Below, piece after piece: positions 45,920 through 57,702 of a stretch of 64,000 nt of DNA; within the stretch, counting starts at the first letter, position 1, and the number at the start of each line of letters is the position of its first letter. Origin of the DNA: Tenrec ecaudatus (Eukaryota; Chordata; Mammalia; Afrosoricida; Tenrecidae); assembly GCF_050624435.1 (NCBI RefSeq), contig NC_134542.1, positions 8,676,497 through 8,740,496 of the forward strand, written 5' to 3'. A model generated the notes under the pieces. The model searched no databases. It was not told the DNA's origin and saw only the letters and a list, made by a program, of their open reading frames with translations. The translations under genes were made by a program, and so were the position numbers.

Positions 45920-46524
45920 TGTTCCCTTGGAGGGACAGTCAAGAAGGTGTCTGGATAGAAGCTGCAGTTAGTTCACCTTGCAGTTCAGTTCCTCAAATAT
46001 CCCTGATGACAACCCCTGTACTTCCGAATCCAGCAGGTAGGCTTTGTCTCGATTTCCTATCTTTGCCTACAGATGATGAGAAATATCTTACTTGGGGGCA
46101 CAAATCTAATAAAGATGAACCTTTTCACTGCTTCTCCACGAACATTCTTCAGTCACTTTGGCACCCATGTTCTGTCAGTGTGTGGTGGTGAGGAAGCCAA
46201 TGATGCCACCAGTGTTGGGCGTCCCTGCTTTGTGGTGTGCAGTGGTGAGGGTGTTACCCACCATGGCTTCTGGACCATCAGTGAAGATGTCAGCACAGGT
46301 GCTCCAGGGTCTGTCTACCTTGAGAGGGAACATGGCTATTCAGGACTTCAGACCCTTCAGCATCACGTGGGCGGGTCCCTAAGCATCTTCTAGAAGGCCT
46401 TTGATGTAAGTGGTGATACGGGATGAGCCCAAGCAAAATAGCACATGTCCATCCACACCTATTGCTCTTCCGTCTTTTGATGTACCATCTACTGATATGT
46501 CCATTTCTAAGGCAAGAATGGACT

Positions 46525-46725
46525 CCCTGGGTGATGCAAGGAGTTCATGTGCTCAGCTGCTAACCAAAAGTTAGGAAGTGAGAGTCAGTCTGGAGGCTCC
46601 TCAAAGGAGGGCCCGATGACCTATTTCCACAAATAAAAATCTCCCATTGAAAACCCTAAGAAGCACAGTTCTCTTCTGACACGTGGGGGTGTCGCGAATT
46701 GGAGGCAACTCCATGTCAACTGGTC
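46525..46725 (+). mobile_element. AfroSINE, diverged
   Basis: Head actccctgggtgatgcaagg and tail cgaattggaggcaactccat with a poorly kept B-box. Confidence 0.5.
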
Positions 46726-46802
46726 CTGGTAAGGCAAGGGCGAAATCCGGCACACAGTGGTTCAGCTTTCATGTGTGAGGCTCAGTCTTTCACTTGACAA
46801 GT

Positions 46803-47240
46803 GTGATGGTTAGGGGCTATGTCAACTAGGTATGCCTGGGTTAAGGGTAGGGGTGGAGCTCACAACTACCAATTGCATCACACTTATGACACCTCCTTGA
46901 CATCCTAAGTCTTTCTGTATAAGACAGAGGGGTCGAGGAGACTCGAATCCCCCTTTGTCCTTTGCTTTCTGCTGGAGCTGCAGCTGGATCTTGTGTCTGG
47001 CTCCTCCACCTCCTGCTGCATCATCTGCCCACCCCAGGAGCCATCAGCGAACTACCAACGGTGGATTCCTTTGACTGACTCCCGGACCTCTGCATCCACC
47101 AGCCTGTCGGGGCCCCTGCTGTCTCTGCCTCGTCATCCTGCTCTGGGTTGCATTGCCTGCCATCCCAGGAGCCTCAGCGGAGTACCCTGGCTTGAACCAG
47201 ACTGCCCTTGCCTATTTTTTGCAACTGTGTAAGCCATTTC
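46803..47240 (+). mobile_element. LTR-like interspersed repeat
   Basis: Opens gtgatggttaggggctatgt and ctatgtcaactaggtatgcc and is GC-rich in the middle, like the start of the solo-LTR family on the + strand. Its right end is cut by the L1 sequence that follows. Family uncertain. Fossil. Confidence 0.35.
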
Positions 47241-47249
47241 TTTTCTTTC

Positions 47250-47850
47250 TTACTTTTTTCTTAAGTAAATCATGTTATTGGGGGGCTCTTACAGCTCTTC
47301 TAACAATCCATCCCTCTATTGTATCAAGCTGGGAATGATTAGGGCAATGAATGTACAAATGTGCTTTACACGATTGATGCATGTGTGGATGGTAATGAGT
47401 TGTATGAGCCCCTAATAAAGCGATTAAAAAATTGTATCAAGCATGTTTGTACATAGGTTGCCATCATCATTTTCAAAACATTTTCTTTCTACGTGAGCAC
47501 TTGCTATCAGCTCTTTTGTCCTCTCCATCCCACCCCTGCCCTCCCACCTTCAGGAACCCTTGATCAATTACAAATTATTATTTTTATATCTTACACCATC
47601 CATTGTCTCCCTTCGCCCACATTTCTGTTGTTCGTCCCCCTGGGTCGCGTGTGTGAATATGTCAATCATTGTAGATGATTCCCCATTTCTGCCCCTTTTC
47701 TTCCCACCTTCCTCCTACCATCATGGTAACACTGCTCCCATTTATGTTCCTGAGGGGTTTATCTGCCCTGGATTCCGTGTGTTGAGAGTCTTACCTGTAC
47801 TAGTGTATATTCTCCGGTCTAGCCACATTGATAAGGTAGGACTGGGGTCA
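47250..47850 (-). mobile_element. L1 3' UTR (antisense)
   Basis: From aaatcatgttattggggggc to the ggtctagccacattgataag block. It is itself interrupted at 47330-47430 by a sense L1 tail, and the flanks rejoin at attgtatcaagc. Confidence 0.7.
47330..47430 (+). mobile_element. 101-bp L1 3' tail with 12-bp duplication
   Basis: A sense-oriented end of the same L1 family (gaatgtacaaatgtgcttta to gcccctaataaagcgattaa). It is flanked by attgtatcaagc at 47318-47329 and 47431-47442. This is an extremely 5'-truncated insertion, landed in the antisense L1 3' UTR. Confidence 0.85.
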
Positions 47851-48030
47851 TGATAGCGGGGAAAGGCGGGAAGAAGTACTGAAGAACCCGAGGAATGTTG
47901 TGTTGTCGGTGCTGTGCTGCACCTTGTGGAAGCCATTTCTTGATAGCAATCTCTTCATAAGTACAACACACACAGCGTCGTTCTTCGAGAGAAGTCACCC
48001 CACCAAGTGACGGTCTCATTAGAGGGGCAC

Positions 48031-48052
48031 GTGTGTGTGTGTGTGTGTGTGT
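48031..48052 (+). repeat. (GT)n microsatellite
   Basis: 11 GT units. Confidence 0.95.
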
Positions 48053-48569
48053 TTTGTCTCTCCGCTGAGCAGTCAGCAGTCAGGAGTCCCTGTCCCCAGG
48101 CACTATTGTGCAACAACTTGCCTGCCTTGTGTGTTACCTCAGTGGCTCCAGAAAGTTGTACAGATCCATCTTTTGGCTGTGACTGAACCTATCCCATCTC
48201 CATCCAAAACACACCATGTCTTTTCCTTTAACATCGCAACGATCACTCTCAGAAGGATGCTCGAACACAAGGGCCACTAAAACGATAACTTATTAATAAT
48301 GATAAGGGCCAGGAAAAGACACTTTTGTCCTATCATTTTGGTTCCCATTTAGCGTTGTGTTTTGGTCTTTAGTAGATTTATTTTTCTTCCATGATCTGGG
48401 GAACTAATGTGTCAGTTCCAACTTTTCCTGTGTCTTTGGGTTTTTCAATGTTTCCCAAAGTGGGCAAAACTGCCCCCAAGGGGGAGGTGGGTACTACGGG
48501 TTGGAAGCGATTCGACACCCACCACCTTTAAGAGTCACTGTAAGAATTAAATTGGGTGATACGTGTGTA

Positions 48570-48690
48570 TTTCTTAGCACCAGCCTCTCTGTGAGAGAAA
48601 GATGTGGCCGTCTGCTTCCTCTGAAACCCTGTGGGCACAGTGCCACTCCGCCTACTGGGTGGCTGTATCAGAGCGAACCTGATGGGCGTG
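48570..48690 (+). mobile_element. AfroSINE 3' half
   Basis: Contains gtgagagaaagatgtggccg and ctactgggtggctgtatcag. Confidence 0.5.
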
Positions 48691-49022
48691 TGTTAGGTTT
48701 AGGCTAGCAGACGATACGTGGAAACTTTCACCATGATCATTTAGAAGGCTGTTGGCAATGTGTGGACAGGTGCTGACCATAACAGATCTACGTCTGAGTC
48801 TAGACCTCTGAGTACACAGAACAGATTTCCCAATGAGACATCACTCTTCTGAGCGAAGAGCTGTGTTTTGTTGTTGTTTTTAAATGAAAAGCGGTAGCTG
48901 ATGACGGGGAGTTGCTCTATGGTGTGAGTCTGGGTCGGGTGGGGCAGCCAATGCTGTCCCAGAGGCTGGGCGACAATTCACAGGAGAATACGGAGGTAGA
49001 AAGCCAGGCTTTCTGCTCCCAT

Positions 49023-49082
49023 GGGGGGGGGGGGGGAAGAGAGAGGGAGAGGGAGAGGGAGAGAGAGATAGAGCGAGAGATA
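49023..49082 (+). repeat. G-run and (GAGAGG)-type purine tract
   Basis: A 14-base G run followed by GA-rich hexamer repeats. It adjoins a diverged SINE fragment on its left (gtagaaagccaggctttctg). Confidence 0.9.
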
Positions 49083-49244
49083 TGAGTTTTGCAATGTGAT
49101 CTGGCCCTTGGGGTTAACGGTGTTTTGGATGTAGGTGTGTGGTTTGCAAGTGTGGCGGCAGCTGTTCACAGGATGTTTTTAACATCTAACCACAACATCC
49201 TTTTCGAGGTCAGGTCAACGATTCAAAGTTGAAACATTTGGGTT

Positions 49245-49450
49245 CTCTTGTCGCCAAACCAAGCTCTCTGCCATGGAGCCGTTTCTGATACACAGTGAAG
49301 CCACGGGTAGACCGACCCAGGGGGTTTCCGAGACTGCAACACTTGTTTATAAGAGTAGAAAGCCTCTTTCTCCCTCGGAGCAGCTGGTAGTGTCAAACTG
49401 CTGACCTTCAGGTTAGCATTAGCCTGCTGCGTAAACACTATGCCCCCCCA
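49245..49450 (-). mobile_element. AfroSINE (antisense), full length
   Basis: Tail ctctgccatggagccgtttc, body gagtagaaagcctctttctc, B-box gtgtcaaactgctgacc, head cgtaaacactatgcccc. Confidence 0.75.
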
Positions 49451-50007
49451 CCCCCGGGTTCTTCCTGAAAAGGCCACTATTCACTCGACAGTGGCCACAG
49501 AGAGTGAGAACACAATAGAAGCAACTTTGGTTGAAAACCCAGAAAGAGGCACTTGACTCTGAAATGCTACATCATACCCAAAGCAGATGGATCCGCTCCC
49601 ACGAGAGCTACAAATAGAGAGGGTGTGCGGGGGTGCCCCCCCACCCCCGTGCTGTGAGCATCCAGTGAGCCTTAGAGGGATCACCCCATAGGATCAAACA
49701 CCGAAAGTGCCGCACCACGCAAGGCTTCCTGAAAAATGCCCCAACGCTAAGGATGGGGGACCACAAAAGGTTCAAAGGTCACTGATTTGTCTTCTATTTT
49801 GGCAAAAATAATGAACAAGTAATAAGACATTCAAGTTATTTATGACAAGGATTTACAATACATCAACCTATACTTAACAATAGTCACTATATGAATAATT
49901 CATGCATTATTTAATGCTAGTGTCTGTTTTACACTACAATGTATATATTATAAACATGTGCATGCTCTCAAATAAATATATATCGCTATATAGATATAGA
50001 CACATCT

Positions 50008-50150
50008 GGAGCCCTGGTGGTATCGTGGTTATGTGTTGGGCTGCCATGTGCTTATTCAGAAGTTCAAAACCACCAGCAGCTCTGCAGGAGAAAGATGGGG
50101 CTCCCTACTCCCATAGAGTTAGAAACCCTGTTGAAAACCCCCAGGGGCTC
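50008..50150 (+). mobile_element. AfroSINE 5' two thirds
   Basis: Head ggagccctggtggtatcgtg, B-box cagaagttcaaaaccaccag, body through agaaaccctgttgaaaac. The tail is missing. Confidence 0.75.
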
Positions 50151-52229
50151 CCTGAGTTAGCAGAGACCCCCAAGTCAGCGAGTGAGTGTTCAAGACACAT
50201 GTATAGACATGTGCTGTGAGCCTGAATATGGCTCTTTCACCCTAGTCTCAGTAGCTCCCCCAAATGACGGGATGGGATTATGAACATAGGGAGTGTGTAA
50301 GCCTCGAGGGGATTGGTCATTTTTGGTGCCCCCCCACCCACGTCCCCGGCTTTCAAAATGAGCCCCCTTTGAAGCAGCAGAGAGAGAAACCTGGAGGACC
50401 CGGGAAGAGCACGTTCCAGGTCTGTCTGCAATGGCGGCAGCCACCGAGACCAGACACATCACAGACTGTGCGTGGAGACTGGGAGGAGTGGGGCACCTTC
50501 TGACCGTGGAACTACGGGGCTGAGGGACAGGCGGGCGGGTTTCCTGGCCCATGGAGGCAAAGGCCAAGCAACCACGTGGCTGAGAGGCTGAGAGCCAGAG
50601 AAGTGACTGCAGGCTGAGGAGACCAATGACAGTGACCTGGCTGTTTGCTGAGCCTGACTTGTGGTAACTTATTAATGTCCCTAATGAACCCCCTTAATTG
50701 AGTGTTGCGTATGAGTTGTGGCCATTGCAACAATTGAACACGGCACAGCAAAGAGGGTTGTGGGAGGAACGGTTGGTGACAGGACGGTAAGGGAGGCTGG
50801 ACCCTGAAGGCTTGTGGGACCCCTGCCTCTCCGCATTACAGAAGCCAGAGGAGGTCACAGAGGTCAACCCTCCATCGCCATTACTTGCAACATGCATGTC
50901 TGTAGGCCTGTCTCTCGTCTATGGCCAGAACGTGTCTCTAGGTTATTCTGAGTGCTCTCAGCGTCAGAGCCTCGGATAGCTGAGATAACGCAAGCAGGGA
51001 GACTAAGACAGCCACCTTTGGCAGAGATGTCGCAGAAGATTTGGAAGATGTTCACCCACTTCTGTTGCCCCCCCACCCCCCGATTCTTGTGGTGTTGGCG
51101 TACACCTGCTGTTAACTCATGTTCTGGCCCTTAACACGGAGCTTGGAAGGAAGTTAGAAACAGCCGCTGGGAGCCCCTAGGCGAAGCATGCCCTGTGAGA
51201 CCGCCATCTGAGCAGGAGTGTGCAGTCGGGCGGCTCACCGGCCCCCAGTCTTTGCCAGGTGCTGGGACTACATCCTGGCAGGACTGTGACCGGCACCCCC
51301 TCTTGTGGGAAGAAGATGCTTCTGCTGTCAGGTGTCCCTGGCAATGTCTGGCCACGTTTTAAGGGTGTGTAGATGAGGGAGAATTCTGATGGGTTGTCAT
51401 CACAGGTTTGGGGGACTGGGAGTGGGTGTTAGTCCGTGACCCCTGGCTTCGGAGCTCTCCCAGTGGGCTTAGATGAGAAGGCCATGCTGAGACCACCACT
51501 GGGCCCCACTGGGAAGGGCTTTCCCTTCGCCGGTATAGGATTTGTTTTCCTAGTTAGGGAAGCGGGAGGAAAACAATCTGGCGACAAAGATTACGTGGCA
51601 GGAAGCCGGGACTCGGTCACCTGGACAGCATCTCGTGAACAGAAGGTAGGCTGCTGTGAAATCACGGTCGGAAGGACTTCAGCCTCAGACAGCAGGCAAA
51701 GAGGGAACAAATGAAAATGAAGGAACCCTTCTCAGTGGGGTGCAATGGCTTCCTGCCGTTTGCACCGGCTTGATTTCTCTGCCTAGACCATCTGGGAATT
51801 TCCTCTAGTCCCTGAAGCTCCCTTTGTCTCTTACAAACCCACGTGAAAAGGTGTCCTAGGTGCCCTAGACAGCCATGGCCCTTGGAGCAAGGGTGACTGA
51901 GCTAGTTCTCCTCTGGGGTTTTTCTGTTGGGCCAGGTCTGCAGGGAGGTCCTGGTCTTCCCCTCCAGCTGTGATCCTGGGCCAGCTCAGAGGCTGTCTAC
52001 ACAGCCTGAGAGAGCCTGCCAACCAGGGACCCCAAATCCCCATGGAGGGGCCATGACGGCAGATGTAGCAGGACAAAGCTGGGAAGGCCACCACACTCAG
52101 AATGAGGGCCCTGCGGCTCCCAGTCCCCCGTAGGGACACTCGAGACCCCCTCACGAGGGGCTAGGAATGGCATCCATCACCAGCCCAAGGTCACCAGCCC
52201 AAGGCCCAGACTCAAACAGAGCTAACATT
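50151..52229. other. Intergenic sequence, no recognised feature
   Basis: A 2-kb stretch without SINE or LINE landmarks, relatively GC-rich, between the two convergent genes. Open frames up to 125 codons match nothing I know. Confidence 0.35.
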
Positions 52230-52520
52230 TAACATGCTAACAAGCATTTATTGTTCTACCCAGCAGAAGGCTCTTTTCCTGTAGGTGTCTTGGGAGGAAG
52301 GTGACAGCAGTGACCTGGAGGCTCCCAAGACTGCAGGCCTTGGGCTCACTGATGGCAGGGAGGGTGGCACCGGCACGGCAGGGTGGCTAGGTTTGCTGCC
52401 GTTGTGTGCGTGACTCCTTGGGTCAGCCGAGGCCCCTGGGTCTTAGAAAAGGGAGCAGCAGAGAGGTGGGCTCTGAGGAGAAGCCGCCGGGCCTCCACTC
52501 CCCGCCGGCCAGGCCGGCCT
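52230..52520 (-). other. FBXO36: Probable FBXO36 3' UTR
   Basis: Short repeat-free stretch between the stop codon at 52521-52523 and the poly(A) signal. The end point assumes cleavage about 20 bases past the signal. Confidence 0.6.
52247..52252 (-). terminator. FBXO36: Candidate FBXO36 poly(A) signal
   Basis: tttatt on the + strand is AATAAA on the - strand, about 270 bases after the FBXO36 stop codon. It is the first canonical hexamer on that strand. Confidence 0.7.
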
Positions 52521-52718
52521 CTATGGCTGGTCGGCTGGGGCTGGCTTATGGCTCTCGGATTTCTGCTTCCTCTTGCGGAGCTGACGCTGGAGCTGCAGCT
52601 TGTTGGTGAAGAACATCGCCTTCCAGCCAATGTCCTCGGCCAGGGCCCGCATGTCGGGGGTGATGGTGTCACACGTAGAATGGACAATCTGCTCCCACAG
52701 CTGGTCACACACACACAG
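52521..52718 (-). CDS. FBXO36: FBXO36 last coding exon
   Basis: FBXO36 is a small F-box protein, expected to bind SKP1 and bring an unknown substrate to an SCF ubiquitin ligase. On the - strand the acceptor ccacccacag ends at 52719 and the exon reads LCVCDQLWEQIVHSTCDTI, then TPDMRALAEDIGWKAMFF and TNKLQLQRQLRKRKQK. It ends SESHKPAPADQP and a TAG stop. This matches the C-terminal third of human FBXO36 as I remember it (DKLWEQIVQSTCDTITPDVR), with a basic LRKRKQK stretch. The last 12 or so residues differ from the human ending and are slightly longer. The acceptor is followed by a short gtgtgtgtgtg run that encodes CVC. Frame phase 0 matches the upstream exon at 62341. Confidence 0.92.
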   Translation of the reverse strand: MCVCDQLWEQIVHSTCDTITPDMRALAEDIGWKAMFFTNKLQLQRQLRKRKQKSESHKPAPADQP

Positions 52719-52969
52719 CTGTGGGTGGAGAGAGTGGGGATGGGTTACACGGCTGACGGAGGGGTGGAGTGAGCGAAAGCCATTCCCTTAAAACACACAG
52801 ACTGAGAGACTGGGAGAGGAAGGCGGGGTCTTGATGGGAGGGATGGGTTGGGGGGACAACTTCTTTCAGGACTGCTTCTAACTCTGAGGCCAATAAGATG
52901 CCATAGCAACCAATGAGAAAAGAGGAGGGGAGCCAGAGACTTTTGGAAAAGGGGAGGGGGCAGGGACAA

Positions 52970-53085
52970 GTCACTGTATGGAATGGATTCTGATTTAAAG
53001 CGACCCCCTGGGAATTAGAGCAGGAGTCCTCCTTGGGATTTTCAATGCCTAAATTTTTTGGAGTCGACTGCCACCTGCTGGTGGA
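52970..53085 (-). mobile_element. AfroSINE 3' half (antisense)
   Basis: Tail ggaatggattctgatttaaa to the middle of the body. Confidence 0.5.
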
Positions 53086-53137
53086 CTCAGACTTCCTATG
53101 CTGGAAGCTTGTTCATTGTGTGCATGCCAGGCTCACA

Positions 53138-53287
53138 ATGGAGCCCTGGCGGTGTCATGGGGACAAGTTGGGCTGCTCTCTGCATTGGTGGGCAGTTCAA
53201 AACCACCAGCAGCCCTGCAGGAGGCAGAGTGGGTTTTCTGCGCTGACAGTCACTGTGAAGGAGTACGGACTCGATGGCAGTAGGTGA
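53138..53287 (+). mobile_element. AfroSINE, internally deleted
   Basis: Head tggagccctggcggtgtcat, B-box gggcagttcaaaaccaccag, tail ggagtacggactcgatggca. The middle is short. Confidence 0.75.
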
Positions 53288-53700
53288 ATGCACACTAGAA
53301 CATTTCCAAAAAGAAAAGAGTAGATGAAGAAAACAGCCCCTGTGGAAGGGGCGGGAGAGGGGGTATTTGATAAACGTGATATAGTTTTAGACTTATAAAA
53401 CATTGCCTTCCGCTAGGGTCGTTTGTTTTGTGTATCATGTCAGGTACATGGTTCCAAGCATAGGGTCTCCAGAAACGTGGGAAGGAGTCGCCATGAAGGA
53501 ACGAAAGGCCCATCTTGGAAGGAGAACTGTAATGGGAGCAGGCTGCTGGTGTGACCCGGTAGAATCTATTACTGCAAGGCCACCTTCAGACCTGGGAATT
53601 GAGCTACAAGCACTGCCTAGTCTGTGACAGAAACCGTGTGGTGGCTGGCTAACATGCCACCTTCTTCTCCCACAACTCCTTGTTCCTAGGAGTCACGGGA

Positions 53701-53884
53701 GGAGTCCTGGTGGGGCAGTGGGTTGCACGCTGGGCTAACCACAAGATCAGCAGTTCAAAACCACCAGCCACTCTTAAGGCAAGAAGCTCTCTACTCCCAT
53801 CGAGATTTAAGGTCTGGAAAGCTGAAGGAGCAGCCCCACTCTGTCCTGTGAGTCAGAATGAACTCGATGGCAGGGAGTGGTTTT
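53701..53884 (+). mobile_element. AfroSINE, full length
   Basis: Head ggagtcctggtggggcagtg, B-box gatcagcagttcaaaaccac, tail gtcagaatgaactcgatggc. Confidence 0.85.
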
Positions 53885-54599
53885 CCTCTGGGCTTGGAGT
53901 CTGCAGTCAGGTGGGGGCTTCATCATCCATTCTGGCCAAAGAGCTGTGAGTATAAGAAACATGCAGGGTAGCATGCCCGGGTTCTTGTCCTTGCCATGGT
54001 GCTGTGGTGGCCCTGTGGGTCGAATAGGGCAGCTCCAATATGGCAGAGACGAGCCTCCCATTGACCTACAGGGAATAGGAACTATAGGTGAGAGGGCCGG
54101 TGTTACTGCATCACAGCGAGGGAGTTTGGCATGGGAGTGGAGGGGTTTGGTCCCAAGACACAGCTTCGAACCTAGTCTATTACGACATCAATTTTATGGA
54201 AAGTTTGGGTTTTTCTTTCAACTCTTTTCTAGCATCCCTACTAATACCACTCCTGGCCCACCCTTGGCGCTGCCCTGCCCTGCTGTGGTGTCCCCTAACT
54301 TCTTTCTGGGCAGGGAAACAGACAAACAGGCAAGCCTTCTTGCTATCCCTTCACACCCGCTGCAGAACAGAAAATAGCCTGTGAGCTTTACTCTGACAGG
54401 CCGTGTGACTGTGAAGAACTAGAATGAGGGACAAGGAGGGCTGGCCAGAGAACTGAGGAGACACTCCAGGGTGGTCACCTGTGGTCCTTTCGGCAGCTGT
54501 AGCACAGCAGAGCAATGCTAGTCACCTGATATAGGGGGCTGGGAAGCAACCACACAGCTGCACATGGTCCTCGCAGCTCCCAACCGTCTTGATGCCGGG

Positions 54600-55706
54600 C
54601 AGATCATTAGCTCATCCTACCCTCACTGACATCATCAAGGATTTTGTCTTGCTTGGGTGTTAGTCTGGGTACGTTAGAGAAACAAATCCACAGAAACTCA
54701 TGTATAAGAGTGTTTTATATAAAGGGTAAGTGTGCATCAAGAAAACATCCCAACCCAGTGCTGCCCAAGCCCACAAGCCCAACGTTAACCCATATGTCCA
54801 ACACCAATCCACAAAGTCCTCCTCCATCTCACAAAACAGATGCTGATGGCAGGAGGAAAGCCCAGTCAGTGAATGTGTAAGCAACTCAGCGTGTTGGCAG
54901 GGGTCTCCACACGGCTACTCCAGCACCCAGGGCCACCTCAGGGTAGGTTCATGTGGCTTCTCCTCAGGGATGTCTTGCAGGAAGTGAGCCTTGCCAGCTA
55001 AAGCAGGGGACTGGCTGAGGCAGCTGTACCCTGGTCCGACCATCAGAAAGCAAGAGACCCAAGAACTAGAGAGGTGAGGTTCACCAAGCCATTTATCCCT
55101 AAACCCTTCAATTAACCCCACATGTGTTTATCGGCCAGGTTGGCACAATAAACTAACTACCTCACTTGGATCCACAATCAATGCTCACGGAAGCAGCAGT
55201 CAAGAGCTCAAACGACACACTGCATTCAGTAAATCTACTGTGCGAGACCTCTTTAGAAGCTTGAAAAGCCAGGATGTTACTTTGAGGATTAAGGTGTGCC
55301 TGGCCCAACCATGGTACTTTCGCTGGCCTCATATGCGTGTGGTTGTTGGACATAACCTCTGTATTAGAATTGGGGTGCTGGTGAAGAACACTGCCAGTAC
55401 CCTGGGCTGCTCAAAGGACAAACCAATCTGTCTTGAAAGAAGTCCAGGCGGAATCTTTCTTAGACACAGGAGAGCAAGACTTCATCTCACGCACTTGGGA
55501 CACGTGGTCAGGAGAGACCAGTCCCTGGAGAAGGACGGCAACAAAGAGGAAGGCCTGCCACAGGAGGGACTGGCACCGTGGCTGCAACAAAGGGTTCGGA
55601 CATAAGAACACCTGGGGGGCAGCGCCACAGTGGGCAGTGTTTCCTTCGGTTGTACATCAGTCGCTAGCAGTCGAAGCCCACGTGATGACACCTAACAACA
55701 GCAAGA
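54600..55706 (+). mobile_element. RTE LINE 3' end, split by a solo LTR
   Basis: RTE sequence catcatcaaggattttgtct runs to 54656, is interrupted by the LTR, and resumes at 55165 with cttggatccacaatcaatgc. It continues to the terminus gatgacacctaacaacagca at about 55685-55704. The region around 55480-55540 matches 28075-28140. Confidence 0.75.
54657..55164 (-). mobile_element. Solo LTR, ERVL/MaLR-like, in an RTE copy
   Basis: 508 bp with cttgg at both flanks (54652-54656 and 55165-55169), restoring the RTE reading across the site. The left end reads gtgttagtctggg and the right end ctacctca. Third independent copy with a 5-bp duplication in this window. Solo LTR fossil. Confidence 0.65.
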
Positions 55707-55999
55707 CTCCTCCTCACTCTGCCTGCCCTGGAGGGGGGGGGGGCTGTAAATCGGGATCAATTCAACGGCAGGGAGCTTGCTTCTTACTAACTGCATTTCT
55801 GCAGTATGAACATTTTATACTGAAAGGATTTACAGAAAACTACTCTTCAGTTGATGTACAAAATACTATCCACCTGAGACCACCAAAGGACTCTGGGTAG
55901 TATTCATGAAGGTACCAGCCAGCGCCTTTGACCAAAGCCCTTTTAAGCGTGCATTTGGCGCCCTCTGGTGGTAGCACGTGCATGGATTTCAGTGTTTGT

Positions 56000-56160
56000 G
56001 TAGCCCATGGGCGGCTAAGGAGTAAAGTCGGCAGTTCTAAACCACTCTTGGAAAGAGTTACAGTCTCATCTTAAAAACCCCACAGTGGCAGTTCTACCCT
56101 GTCCCACAGGGTCACTATAAGTAGGCACGGACTCAATGGCAGCGAGTTTGGTTTGGTTTG
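56000..56160 (+). mobile_element. AfroSINE
   Basis: Diverged head, then gttacagtctcatcttaaaa and tail gcacggactcaatggcagcg, ending gtttggtttgg. Confidence 0.65.
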
Positions 56161-56596
56161 CCTAGTTAAAACCTGTCTTTCACAAAAGAGGGAGCTAAGG
56201 TTCAAGGAGGGGTGGGGTGCTGCCCAAGGCTGAGCCTGGACGACAACCTAGCGCTCTGGCCTCGTGCTGCTTCAAATACACCACAGGGCGGAGGAGGCAT
56301 CTCTCTTCACTTGCCCCAGACTGCAAAGGCGCCCTGTAGCGCAGGGAATACATGCTGGGCTGCGCACCGCAGGCCACTCTGAGGAAACGAGGTGGCAGGC
56401 TGCTCGTGTCCCGTCTCGGAGGCCCTGCCTGCAGTGTCGGGAGCAGGGATCACCTCTGGGCAGTGGCTGGGCACCTCCAAGGATACCAGTCACCTAAGCA
56501 AAATCCACTGTGCTCTCTGAAAAACTCTGCACACCCTCCTTCCCTTCCCCGCTGCCCCGACTGGGGAGGAGTTTGACTAAACCACTGGGATAAAAG

Positions 56597-56788
56597 GAGC
56601 CCTGGTGGCCTGGTGGTTATGGGCTGGGCTGCGAATCACAGGGTTGGCGGTTCAAAACCACCAGCCACTTCATAGGAGAGACAAGGCTTTCTACTCCGGT
56701 CAAGAGTTACAGTTTTGGAAACCCACACAGGCAGTTCTACTCTGCCCTACAGGCTCATTATGGACTGGACGACAGTGAGTTTGCTGGT
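56597..56788 (+). mobile_element. AfroSINE, full length
   Basis: One of the best copies: ggagccctggtggcctggtg, gttggcggttcaaaaccacc and a gttacagttttggaaaccca body. Confidence 0.85.
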
Positions 56789-56974
56789 ATAAATAATGGT
56801 CTTTCTTCTCCCCGCCCGGAAGGAGGAGAGAGGTTGGATAAAAGCAGAGTCAAGTACTTTTTATTTGAAGGATAAAAGTGATTGGGGGGAAGGGGGTTTA
56901 CTGGGAAGAATAAACCAATAGAGAGAACTAGAAATCAGAACTAAATATAATATCCTATTGGACTGGATTGATGG

Positions 56975-57140
56975 AATGCTGGTGGGGTTCTCAGCTGCTG
57001 ACTGGAACGTTGGTGGTTCAAAGTCACCAGGTGCGACATAGGAGAAGAGACCTCAGGATATCTGCTTCCATACACCTGACAGCCTAGCAGTTTGGGGGGG
57101 CCAGTTCTCTGTCACATGGAGTCAGCTCAACTCCCACCAC
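56975..57140 (+). mobile_element. AfroSINE, diverged
   Basis: B-box gttggtggttcaaagtcacc and body ataggagaagagacctcagg. The tail is degraded. Confidence 0.5.
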
Positions 57141-57702
57141 CACACCAAGATCCTGGATTGTGTCCTGCACCAGCAAAAGGGCATTAGAAAAAGCTGGTGA
57201 AACATGCACAGGATTGTGCCAACATAGATGCTTGGTTTTAGTCAAGTGTCCTGGTTACATAAGTATTAGGAGAAGTTGGGGCAAGAGGTTTTGTAATCTC
57301 TTGATACTATCTTTGCAAGTCCTCTGTAAATGTAAAATTATTTTAAAACAACAACAACAGATGGAAAAGGAGATGGCTGATAGCCTGGTGTCACCAGGAG
57401 GAAGTCCAGGAGCCAGGTGGCCCTGGCCTTGGACAGGGAGGAACACCTCCATCCCTAAGAGTCGATGACAGGGTTGGACCTGGACACAAATGTATTCATG
57501 ATAAATGTCTCCCAAGGAGTTTGAGATGGAAGCTTTTTGTCATTCATAAAGGGTCGCTGTGGTTGGGTGCCGTCACGCAGGTTCTGATGCAAAGCACCCG
57601 TGTACAATGTAGCCACACACTGCCCAGGCCTGCAAAGTGGTTGTTATGTTTGAGCACACCGTGGAAATCACTGTGTCAATCCATTTCCGGGAGGGTCTAC
57701 CT

